A stretch of 43,178 bases of DNA from CALMFQ01 sp964495595. GTDB taxonomy: Bacteria; Pseudomonadota; Gammaproteobacteria; Burkholderiales; SCOH01. The notes beneath the pieces were generated by a model. It saw only the letters and a program-made list of their open reading frames with translations. It was not told the DNA's origin and made no database searches. Location of the stretch: the NCBI GenBank assembly GCA_964495595.1, contig CAZBWH010000020.1, positions 1 to 43,178 on the forward strand, written 5' to 3'. The position numbers and the translations under genes were made by a program. This document shows, one piece after another, positions 35,915-43,178 of this stretch (positions are counted from its first letter, which is position 1; each line of letters opens with the position of its first letter).

Positions 35915-36829
35915 TCAGTCAGTGTTCCAGAAGTTAAAAAAGTTGAACCAATTGTAGGGATACAGCCGGCAGTGCCTTTCCAGCGCTGCAACGTAACAGG
36001 CGAGCAATGCTGCTACCGTATCCTCGCGGTTGGCCGCAGCCGGAGGATCAAGTCGCTCGAAATGCACCTGGTAGCGATTGCCACCCAGATAGATTCCGGC
36101 CATGAAATACACCGGCCGACGCAGCATCACCGCCATGCGGAACGGGCCGGTCGGAAACCGGGCGGGCGATCCCAGAAAGGGCATAGCCAGGTACTGATCC
36201 GGGCCGGAGGCACGGTCGGCCAGCACACCCACCATTGACCCCTGATCCAGCGTCCGATGCACGGCCAGCATGGCATCCAGCGTCCCCAACGCAATAATAT
36301 CCTGTCTGGCCAGAGGGTTGATGGCTGCCAAGGCCTCGTTGATCTGCCTGGCATTCTCGGGGTACATCGCCATGCTCATATGCAGCCCCGGCCGCTGCCG
36401 GGCCAGCGCACGCAATACTTCGAAGCTGCCCAGATGAGCACCAAACATCAGTAACCCACCGCCGTCGTCGTACTCGGCATGCAAGGGCCCGGCGCCGACA
36501 TGCGTGATATCGAAGCGGTCAAACTGGTCATTCAACAGGTAAACCCGATCATGCACCGTCGTGGCAAATGCCAGGATATGCCGGTAACACTCCCATCCGT
36601 GTGCCGGACGGCCCAGGCAACGGGCAAGGTACTCGCGGGATGCCCGTCGCGCGGCACCGCCAAACACCAGGAAATACAACGCAATGCCGTACAGCACCAG
36701 CCGGGAGCCGCTCCGCCCGAGCCGCAGCGACAACCAGGACATGACTGCCAGCCAGAACGCATTGCCCCGCTCCCGGGCCTGCATCCATTGCGGCTGACCA
36801 CCCGACGGGCCGGTAGACCGTTCCGTCAT
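35915..36829 (-). CDS. LpxL/HtrB-like acyltransferase (ApeJ C-terminal-like)
   Basis: 304 residues, LPLAT superfamily with an N-terminal hydrophobic segment (about 42-58) and GAHLGSFE (HX4E, His 132 and Glu 137), followed by GVLADR and FPTGPFRMAVMLRRPV. It resembles the acyltransferase half that is joined to a GT2 domain in many aryl polyene clusters; here no sugar-transferase domain is attached. Expected to acylate a sugar or carrier from acyl-ACP at the inner membrane. The ATG overlaps the dehydratase stop. Confidence 0.83.
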   Translation of the reverse strand: MTERSTGPSGGQPQWMQARERGNAFWLAVMSWLSLRLGRSGSRLVLYGIALYFLVFGGAARRASREYLARCLGRPAHGWECYRHILAFATTVHDRVYLLNDQFDRFDITHVGAGPLHAEYDDGGGLLMFGAHLGSFEVLRALARQRPGLHMSMAMYPENARQINEALAAINPLARQDIIALGTLDAMLAVHRTLDQGSMVGVLADRASGPDQYLAMPFLGSPARFPTGPFRMAVMLRRPVYFMAGIYLGGNRYQVHFERLDPPAAANREDTVAALLACYVAALERHCRLYPYNWFNFFNFWNTD

Positions 36830-37128
36830 GCCCCGGTCGCCGCCTGCCGGATCAGGAAACGACCATCTGCCACCTTGCGGTCGGCACAGCGGATCTCGAA
36901 GCCAGCCAGCCCGCTGTCGATGGCATACACCAGTTGCAGCGCCTCACCCGGCCCGACCGGGCTGTAGAATTTGGCCACACGGATACCGCTCAGCCGCAGG
37001 CCGGTATCGCTTTCGATGGCCAGCAGGGCACGGTCGAGCAACAGTACGCCAGGAACGATCGGCCGGCCAGGAAAATGGCCGGCAAAGGCAGGATGGTCAG
37101 CGGCAATCAGCAAGGGCAGTACGGGCAT
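36826..37128 (-). CDS. FabA/FabZ-like dehydratase, ApeI-like
   Basis: 100-residue hot-dog protein. HFPGRPIVPGVLLLD contains the catalytic His, and Asp stands where FabZ has Glu, as in FabA. The rest (IRVAKFYSPVGPGEALQLVY) fits the hot-dog sheet. It probably pairs with the ApeP-like subunit encoded 8 kb downstream. The ATG at 37128, two bases after the ligase stop, is chosen; a longer in-frame reading into the ligase gene has no support. It is shorter than FabZ because the N-terminal helix is absent. Confidence 0.85.
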   Translation of the reverse strand: MPVLPLLIAADHPAFAGHFPGRPIVPGVLLLDRALLAIESDTGLRLSGIRVAKFYSPVGPGEALQLVYAIDSGLAGFEIRCADRKVADGRFLIRQAATGA

Positions 37129-37130
37129 GG

Positions 37131-38474
37131 TCAGGTTCGGTCGGGCAGATAGGTATTGATCAGTCGTTGCAATGCCGCAGCCTGGATCTTGCCGTTGCCA
37201 TCGCGCGGCAAATGATCCACCAGCAGCAGCGGCCTGGGCAGGAACACGGGGTCCAGATGCTCGCGCAATCCCGCCAGGATCTCGGATCGCTGGCAACCCG
37301 GTGCGACGACAAACGCAGCCAGCCGGCCGGCCTGCGCCGGGTTACCATGTGATGGCAGAAAAAACACCCCATCTTTCACACCGGGCAGGCCGGACAATAC
37401 CCCGTTCAGAAAAGCCAGCGAGCTGCGCTTGCCAGCGACGTTGACCAGGCCCGCCTTGCGGTCGATCAGTCTGAATCGGGTAGATGACAGCAGTTCGACA
37501 CGGTCGTTCAGGACTTGCGGCATGTCGCCGCCACACGCCCAGATTTCGCCCGTTCCGTCTGGTTCGAGATACCTACCGGGCAGCGTCTCCCAGATCGCAT
37601 CAATGACCGGTTGCCGGGTTGCCAGTTGCCCGGTTTCAGTTGAGCCGTAGATTTCCAGCACCGGGCAGCCCCCCTGCCGGCCAGCCTGCCTTGCCAACTG
37701 CTCGCCAAGGGGGGCCGTGGCCGAGACGATCGCCGCCAGCGGTGGCAAGGCCACGCCTGACTCGATCAGATGGCGCAAATGATACGGTGTGATCACCAGC
37801 AGTCGAGGTTCTGGCAGCGCCTGCAGGCACCTCACCACGTCTGCCGGAAAAAACGGCACCTCCGGCGACAGGCATCCTCCCCCGAGAATGGGCAGCAACA
37901 CACCGGATTCGAGTCCGTACATATGCCGGATCGGTGACGTCCCCACCACCGAACACGGGCCACCTGCCACCTGCCACACCCGCCCGGCGCCTGCCGCAAT
38001 ACTGCGGCACACCGCCCCGAACGATTTGTAATGCGCCACCGGCCGGCCGGTGGAGCCAGACGTATACACGCAGGCAATCTGCTGCCCGGCGGGAATCAAC
38101 GGTACGGCCGCCTCCACTTGCGCCAGCCCGGCGAGGCTGTCATTGACCCTCAGCCAGTCCAGGTGCGGCAAAGGCGAGCAGGTCTGGTCGCCCAGCACCA
38201 GCAGGCCGGGATGTTCATCGGCAACAGTGGCCAGATGTTCGGAAGCTGCCGAGTTGGGCAAGACGGTCAGGCACCCTTGCCGGATCGCTGCAAACAGGCT
38301 GACCGCAAAAGCATAGCGATTGGTACACAAGTTCAGCACCCTGCCGCCGGCAGGCAGTTGTTCAGCCAGGTGCAATACCTGCGCCAGAAAACGGGGTCGG
38401 CTGATTGCCTCACCATGATAAATCGCCAGCGGGATAGCGGAATCGACAGCAGGGAGCAGCGGAAGCAAGGTCAT
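37131..38474 (-). CDS. AMP-dependent acyl/aryl ligase (ApeH-like)
   Basis: 447-residue ANL-superfamily enzyme. P-loop YTSGSTGRPVAHYK (137-150), IYGSTETG (275-282), DRKAGLVNVAGKR and the C-terminal Lys in DGNGKIQ are intact. In aryl polyene systems the ligase adenylates 4-hydroxybenzoate or a related acid and loads it on an ACP; with a chorismatase in the cluster, 3- or 4-hydroxybenzoate is the likely substrate. No ribosome site is obvious before the ATG at 38474, and 37 bases separate it from the upstream gene. Confidence 0.85.
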   Translation of the reverse strand: MTLLPLLPAVDSAIPLAIYHGEAISRPRFLAQVLHLAEQLPAGGRVLNLCTNRYAFAVSLFAAIRQGCLTVLPNSAASEHLATVADEHPGLLVLGDQTCSPLPHLDWLRVNDSLAGLAQVEAAVPLIPAGQQIACVYTSGSTGRPVAHYKSFGAVCRSIAAGAGRVWQVAGGPCSVVGTSPIRHMYGLESGVLLPILGGGCLSPEVPFFPADVVRCLQALPEPRLLVITPYHLRHLIESGVALPPLAAIVSATAPLGEQLARQAGRQGGCPVLEIYGSTETGQLATRQPVIDAIWETLPGRYLEPDGTGEIWACGGDMPQVLNDRVELLSSTRFRLIDRKAGLVNVAGKRSSLAFLNGVLSGLPGVKDGVFFLPSHGNPAQAGRLAAFVVAPGCQRSEILAGLREHLDPVFLPRPLLLVDHLPRDGNGKIQAAALQRLINTYLPDRT

Positions 38475-38511
38475 CGCAAAAAAGGCAGATCAGTAGCAGC
38501 AGGCGGGCTGG

Positions 38512-39168
38512 TCACTCGATGCAGTCGCGCTTTTGTGAATACTGACGGTATGAACGCACCGTCTGGGCAATGCTGAAATGTGGCCGGCCAGGCAAGGCTC
38601 GCAGGCGGATCAGGTATTCACCGAGGAACATCAGCCCCACCGAAACCGGGGTTGCCACTGCGGCAAACCAGGACCAGACATCCAGCCTGGCGGCAAAGAA
38701 CAACATCACCGACAGCAATGCACAACTGATGAAATACACCGTCCAGGCCAGCGTCACCTGCCAGGTGTAGCGCAGGTAATCGGCATCGAGCGGCTGTGCG
38801 ATCGCCACCAGCGCAATCCGTGAGCACAAAGCGGATTCATGTGAGCCGAGGGTCAGGCCGAACATCGCCGCCAGCGCAGCCATGGTTCCGGCATGCTGGA
38901 TGAAGTACAGCCACGCCGCATGGCCGACCAGCAGGTCGATACGCCAGCCGATCAGCGCAAACACCGCCAGACAAGCCACCGTCGCGGGGTAGCGGAACGG
39001 CGAACGCCAACAGGCAGCCAGCAGGCCCAGCGCAATCGGGATCGCACCGGCCAGCACGGCAAACAAGGGGGGATTGCGTGAAGAGGTGGCGAGAAAGCCC
39101 AGGTAGATGTAAACCACGCCCCCCCCGCCCAACAAGCTCCAGCGCAGTGTGCGCCACATGGGCGTCAC
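38512..39168 (-). CDS. COG4648-type membrane protein (ApeG-like)
   Basis: 218 residues with about five to six hydrophobic helices and few polar motifs (SSRNPPLF, SHESALCS, WTVYFISC). This family is found almost only in aryl polyene and related pigment clusters; its job is not known. The GTG start at 39168 overlaps the ACP stop (GTGA), matching the pattern of the operon; an ATG nine bases later at 39159 is the alternative. Confidence 0.83.
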   Translation of the reverse strand: MTPMWRTLRWSLLGGGGVVYIYLGFLATSSRNPPLFAVLAGAIPIALGLLAACWRSPFRYPATVACLAVFALIGWRIDLLVGHAAWLYFIQHAGTMAALAAMFGLTLGSHESALCSRIALVAIAQPLDADYLRYTWQVTLAWTVYFISCALLSVMLFFAARLDVWSWFAAVATPVSVGLMFLGEYLIRLRALPGRPHFSIAQTVRSYRQYSQKRDCIE

Positions 39169-39455
39169 TGGATCCGGTGCTCGCGGATGTAGGCGGCGAG
39201 CGCACGCAGCGAGGCAAAAATGCGGAAATTATCGTCGCTGTCGGCTTTCATCTGGACGCCGTATTGCTTGGACAGCACCAGCGCGATCTCCAGAATGTCG
39301 ATTGAATCGAGTCCCAGCGGATCGCCATACAAGGGGTCTTCCGGCTGGATCGATTCCGGGGTGATATCCAGGTTCAATGCCGTTACGATCAATCCGGCAA
39401 TCTCGCGTTCGAGCGACACATCCGGTTCAGACACACTGGTAACCACTTGTTCCAT
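39165..39455 (-). CDS. Acyl carrier protein of the main cluster operon
   Basis: 96 residues with phosphopantetheine site LGLDSIDILEI (Ser 51) and the YGDPLG motif seen in aryl polyene ACPs. Most such clusters have two adjacent ACPs; only one is here, and the second may be the ACP at 23818. The ATG at 39455 has AGG just upstream. First gene of the 14-gene leftward operon, behind a good promoter. Confidence 0.88.
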   Translation of the reverse strand: MEQVVTSVSEPDVSLEREIAGLIVTALNLDITPESIQPEDPLYGDPLGLDSIDILEIALVLSKQYGVQMKADSDDNFRIFASLRALAAYIREHRIQ

Positions 39456-39520
39456 AAACCTGCACCGTATCAATGGCGCCCGCCACGCCAGCCGGGGAGC
39501 AAGCGGTCAGGTCACCCTGT

Positions 39521-39548
39521 TTGCAATAAAAAACAAGCATTCTAGTAT
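39521..39548 (+). promoter_or_regulatory. Predicted promoter of the PAP2 phosphatase gene
   Basis: TTGCAA (39521-39526), a 16-base spacer and TAGTAT (39543-39548). A shifted -10, TATAAC at 39546-39551, has a 19-base spacer. Overlaps the opposite-strand promoter. Confidence 0.45.
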
Positions 39549-39571
39549 AACATCGCAATCATGCCAAACAA
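39544..39571 (-). promoter_or_regulatory. Predicted promoter of the main pigment operon
   Basis: The minus strand reads TTGTTT (39571-39566), a 16-base spacer and TATACT (39549-39544). Transcription would start near 39537, about 80 bases before the ACP ATG. The -10 box overlaps that of the divergent gene, so the two may compete or share a regulator. Confidence 0.5.
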
Positions 39572-39588
39572 ATGCAAAAGCGAATGAA

Positions 39589-40275
39589 ATGCCGGAAGCC
39601 ATCAAGACCATCAGCATAATAGCGATCATGCGCAGCCAGTTCTGGTTCAAGGCATTGGGCACCACCGGCTACACGGCCCTGTTTTTTTCTGCCTATCTCC
39701 ATCTGCTCAACCATCCGTACTTCACGGTGACCACCCTGCCCGCTACCTGGCTGGACCGGGCAATCGGCATCGAGCCTGCGGCCCTGCCGGTTTATCTGTC
39801 TCTCTGGTGTTATGTCTCGCTGGCGCCGCTGTTGATGCTGACCCGGAAGGAAATCATCGACTACGGAATCCGGATGGCGCTGCCGTGTGCCGGCGGGCTG
39901 CTGGTATTCCTGTTCTGGCCGACAGCGGTGCCGCCTGCCGAGATCGATTGGGCCCGCTATCCAGGCATGGCATTTCTGAAAGGAGTCGATGCGGCGGGCA
40001 ATGCGTGCCCTTCCCTGCATGTCGCAACGGCAGTGTTCACCGCTGTCTGGCTGCATGTCCGACTGCAATGGATCGGGCTGGGCGTTGGCTGGCGGGCGGT
40101 CAATCTGCTCTGGTGCCTAGCCATCGCCTATTCCACGTTGGCAACCCGCCAGCATGTCGCGCTGGATGTCGCGGCCGGGATAGGCTGGGGGCTTGTCGCG
40201 GCATGGCTGACCCATCTGGCGGATCACGCCCGCAACCAGCCAAACCTGAACGCCACGCAGTTGGCGCCTGCCTGA
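39589..40275 (+). CDS. PAP2-family membrane phosphatase
   Basis: 228 residues, about six hydrophobic helices. The PAP2 signature is present: ACPSLH (139-144, His 144) and RQHVALD (187-193, catalytic His 189 and Asp 193). The first motif KX6RP is weak. Such enzymes dephosphorylate lipid phosphates or polyprenyl diphosphates at the membrane. Divergent from the pigment operon with shared promoter region; probably processes a lipid carrier, but the substrate is unknown. The ATG at 39589 lacks a clear ribosome site; 39628 is an alternative. Confidence 0.75.
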   Translation: MPEAIKTISIIAIMRSQFWFKALGTTGYTALFFSAYLHLLNHPYFTVTTLPATWLDRAIGIEPAALPVYLSLWCYVSLAPLLMLTRKEIIDYGIRMALPCAGGLLVFLFWPTAVPPAEIDWARYPGMAFLKGVDAAGNACPSLHVATAVFTAVWLHVRLQWIGLGVGWRAVNLLWCLAIAYSTLATRQHVALDVAAGIGWGLVAAWLTHLADHARNQPNLNATQLAPA

Positions 40276-40326
40276 GTCCGCCCACCCCGCAGCAGGGCAG
40301 ACGACTTTCAGACAGCGCGCCCTTGC

Positions 40327-42474
40327 TCAGGTGAACGATTCGCCCTTGGCCGCCTTGTCCAGCAACAATTTGGGCGGGTTGAAGCGTGCACCGTAGCGTT
40401 TTGCCAGCACCTTGGCACGTTCAACGAACTGCGCCACGCCATACTGGTTGATGTACTGGATTGCACCACCCGACCATGGCGCAAAACCCAGGCCGAAGAT
40501 CGAACCGATATTGGCATCACGCACCGACTCCAGCACGCCTTCTTCAAAGCAGCGCACGGTTTCGATCGCCTGGATGAACAACAGCCGGTCACGCATGTCG
40601 CGGAACTGGATCTGCTTGTCACGCTTGACGTAATGCTCGGCCAAGCCCGACCACAGCTGCTTTTTGCCACCCGCCGGGTAATCGTAGAAACCGGCACCCG
40701 CGGCCTTGCCCGCACGCTGGTACTCGCCCAGCATCTGGTCGATCACGACTTCGGCCGGATGCGCCTGCCATGGCTTGCCTTCGGCTTCGAAGTCGGCACG
40801 GCTCTGGTCGCGGATGTGCTGGCACAGGCTGAGGCTGACTTCATCGGTGACTGCCAGCGGGCCCACCGGCATGCCGGCCTTGGCCGCCGCCATTTCGATA
40901 CCCCACGGGTAGACGCCCTCGCCGAGCATGGCGATGCCTTCGTTGACGTAGGTGCCGAACACGCGGCTGGTAAAGAAACCACGGCTGTCGTTGACGACGA
41001 TTGGCGTTTTACCGATCTGCAGCACGTAGTCGAACGCACGCGCCAGGGTTTCCGGCGTGGTGTCCTTGCCCTTGATGATTTCCACCAGCTCCATCTTGTC
41101 GACCGGCGAGAAGAAATGCAGGCCGATGAAATTGGCAGGGTTGGCCGATGCCTGTGCCAGGCCGGTAATCGGCAGTGTTGAGGTGTTGGATGCCACCACC
41201 GCATTCGGCGCCAGATATTTCTCTGCCTCTTGCGTGACCTTGGCTTTCAGCTCGCGGTTTTCGAATACCGCTTCGATCACCAGATCGCAACCGGCAAAAT
41301 CGGCAGCGTCGGTGGTCGCGTGGATCAGGCTCAAGGTCTCGTCGGCCTTGCTCTGGCTCATCTGGCCACGGCTGGCTTTTTTATCCAGCAGTTTTTTGCT
41401 GTAGGCCTTGCCCTTGTCGGCCGCTTCCTGCGATACGTCTTTCAGCACCACCGGAATACCCTTGCTGGCGGTGGCCCAGGCAATGCCGGCGCCCATCATG
41501 CCGGCACCGATTACGGCCACCTTGCTGACTTTGGACCTGGCGATATCTTTCGGACGGCTGCCGCCAGCCTTGATTTCATTCAGCTGAAACCAGAAGCTGC
41601 CGATCATGTTCTTGGCGATCTGGCCGGTTGCCAGTTTGACGAAATAGCGCGACTCGATGCGGCTGGCGGTATCGAAATCCACCTGTGCGCCTTCCACCGC
41701 TGCGGACATGATCGCTTCCGGCGCCGGATAACAGCCGCTGGTTTTGGCACGCAGCATCGCCGGGGCAATCGCCAGCATCTGCGCCACTTTGGGCGAGCTG
41801 GGCGTGCCCCCCGGCATTTTGTAGCCGTCGGCATCCCACGGCTGTTTGGCGTTGGGGTTGGCGAGAATCCACTCACGTGCCTTGGCCAGCATCTCTTCCG
41901 GGGTATCCGCCAGCTCGTGAATCAGGCCGGCTTCCAGTGCCGCTTGCGGGCGTACGCGTTTGCCTTCCATCAGGAACGGGAACGCCGCCTGCAAACCGAG
42001 CAGGCGCACCAGACGGGTCACCCCGCCGCCGCCAGGCAACAGGCCGAGCGTCACTTCCGGCAGGCCAAGCTGAATCTTGCTGTTGCTCAGGCTGATACGA
42101 CGTTGGCAGGCCAGTGCAATTTCAAAACCACCGCCGAGTGCCGCGCCATTGATAGCAGCGACTACCGGCTTGCCGAGTTTTTCCAGCCGACGCAGTTGGC
42201 CCTTGATGGTTTCCACCATCTGGAAAAACGCTTCGGCATGTTCCGGCTGTGCCTGCACCAATTCGTTCAGGTCACCACCGGCAAAGAAGGTGGATTTGCC
42301 CGAAGTCAGAATCACGCCGGCTATGTCGGCTTTTTCTGCTTCCAGGCGGTTGATCGTTTCGCCCATCGCCTCGCGATAGGCGGCATTCATGGTGTTGGCC
42401 GACTGGCCCGGCATGTCGATGGTCAGGGTGACGATCTTGTCGGCGTCGATCTGGTATTGAATGGCGTTAGTCAT
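40327..42474 (-). CDS. FadB/FadJ-like enoyl-CoA hydratase/3-hydroxyacyl-CoA dehydrogenase
   Basis: 715 residues. The N-terminal enoyl-CoA hydratase domain (about 1-190) has INGAALGGGFEIALACQ and LGLPEVTLGLLPGGGG. The NAD-binding 3-hydroxyacyl-CoA dehydrogenase domain starts about 338 with VAVIGAGMMGAGIA and has GLHFFSPVDKMELVEI with the catalytic His/Glu. The C-terminal helical domain follows. It performs two steps of fatty-acid beta-oxidation and partners the adjacent thiolase. GGGGAGAAC precedes the ATG; a longer upstream reading overlaps the thiolase stop and was not taken. Confidence 0.92.
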   Translation of the reverse strand: MTNAIQYQIDADKIVTLTIDMPGQSANTMNAAYREAMGETINRLEAEKADIAGVILTSGKSTFFAGGDLNELVQAQPEHAEAFFQMVETIKGQLRRLEKLGKPVVAAINGAALGGGFEIALACQRRISLSNSKIQLGLPEVTLGLLPGGGGVTRLVRLLGLQAAFPFLMEGKRVRPQAALEAGLIHELADTPEEMLAKAREWILANPNAKQPWDADGYKMPGGTPSSPKVAQMLAIAPAMLRAKTSGCYPAPEAIMSAAVEGAQVDFDTASRIESRYFVKLATGQIAKNMIGSFWFQLNEIKAGGSRPKDIARSKVSKVAVIGAGMMGAGIAWATASKGIPVVLKDVSQEAADKGKAYSKKLLDKKASRGQMSQSKADETLSLIHATTDAADFAGCDLVIEAVFENRELKAKVTQEAEKYLAPNAVVASNTSTLPITGLAQASANPANFIGLHFFSPVDKMELVEIIKGKDTTPETLARAFDYVLQIGKTPIVVNDSRGFFTSRVFGTYVNEGIAMLGEGVYPWGIEMAAAKAGMPVGPLAVTDEVSLSLCQHIRDQSRADFEAEGKPWQAHPAEVVIDQMLGEYQRAGKAAGAGFYDYPAGGKKQLWSGLAEHYVKRDKQIQFRDMRDRLLFIQAIETVRCFEEGVLESVRDANIGSIFGLGFAPWSGGAIQYINQYGVAQFVERAKVLAKRYGARFNPPKLLLDKAAKGESFT

Positions 42475-42491
42475 GATCAGTTCTCCCCGGC

Positions 42492-43178
<687 letters not shown>

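Noticed and set aside
40276..40326. Imperfect inverted repeat between the PAP2 and FadB-like genes as a terminator
   Set aside because: There is a mismatch in the stem and no T-run on either strand.

Overview
The window looks like chromosomal DNA of a betaproteobacterium, probably of the Neisseriales/Chromobacteriaceae type. This is inferred from the pyrG-kdsA-eno-ftsB order, the ppsA/ppsR pair, a PilU motor, FadBA-like beta-oxidation genes and high G+C. No rRNA, tRNA or CRISPR array was seen. One run of ten N (22174-22183) marks an assembly gap inside a gene.

Layout. 1-6014: end of a branched-chain amino acid (Liv) ABC transporter operon (permease tail, livG, livF), coupled to a YdcF/ElyC-like envelope protein, then hemH, a calcium-loop protein of unknown role and a lipoprotein-type Liv substrate-binding protein. 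6186-12819: pilU, the divergent pair ppsA/ppsR (PEP synthase and its regulatory kinase/phosphorylase) and a cytosolic diguanylate cyclase. 12820-14300: a decayed patch with the C-terminal half of an IS4-family transposase and a 46-codon stub of a glycosyltransferase, bracketed by a 15-bp direct repeat. 14280-18747 (minus): pyrG, kdsA, eno, ftsB and a small coupled ORF. 18832-20010: a glutaryl-CoA dehydrogenase-like gene.

20145-40275 is the main feature: a roughly 20-kb aryl polyene (APE)/xanthomonadin-type type II polyketide pigment cluster in several arms. A chorismatase (XanB2/Hyg5/FkbO family) and a MipA/OmpV outer-membrane protein run rightward. An ACP-ketosynthase-dehydratase cassette runs leftward. 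A PlsC-like acyltransferase, a GT2 glycosyltransferase and two methyltransferases run rightward. A tightly overlapping 14-gene operon runs leftward from 39455 to 27574: ACP, ApeG-like membrane protein, AMP-ligase, ApeI-like dehydratase, LpxL-like acyltransferase, LolA-like carrier, MMPL exporter, alpha/beta hydrolase, NodB deacetylase, methyltransferase, ketosynthase, CLF-like ketosynthase homologue with Ala at the Cys position, ApeP-like dehydratase, ketoreductase. A PAP2 phosphatase shares its promoter region divergently.

Proposed working model (inference): the chorismatase makes a hydroxybenzoate starter, the AMP-ligase loads it on an ACP, and KS/CLF, KR and the dehydratases extend it into a polyene. 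Methyltransferases, glycosyltransferase and acyltransferases decorate it and attach it to a lipid or glycan carrier, and MMPL/LolA move it to the outer membrane. 40327-43178 holds a FadB-like multifunctional enzyme and a partial thiolase, read leftward off the window.
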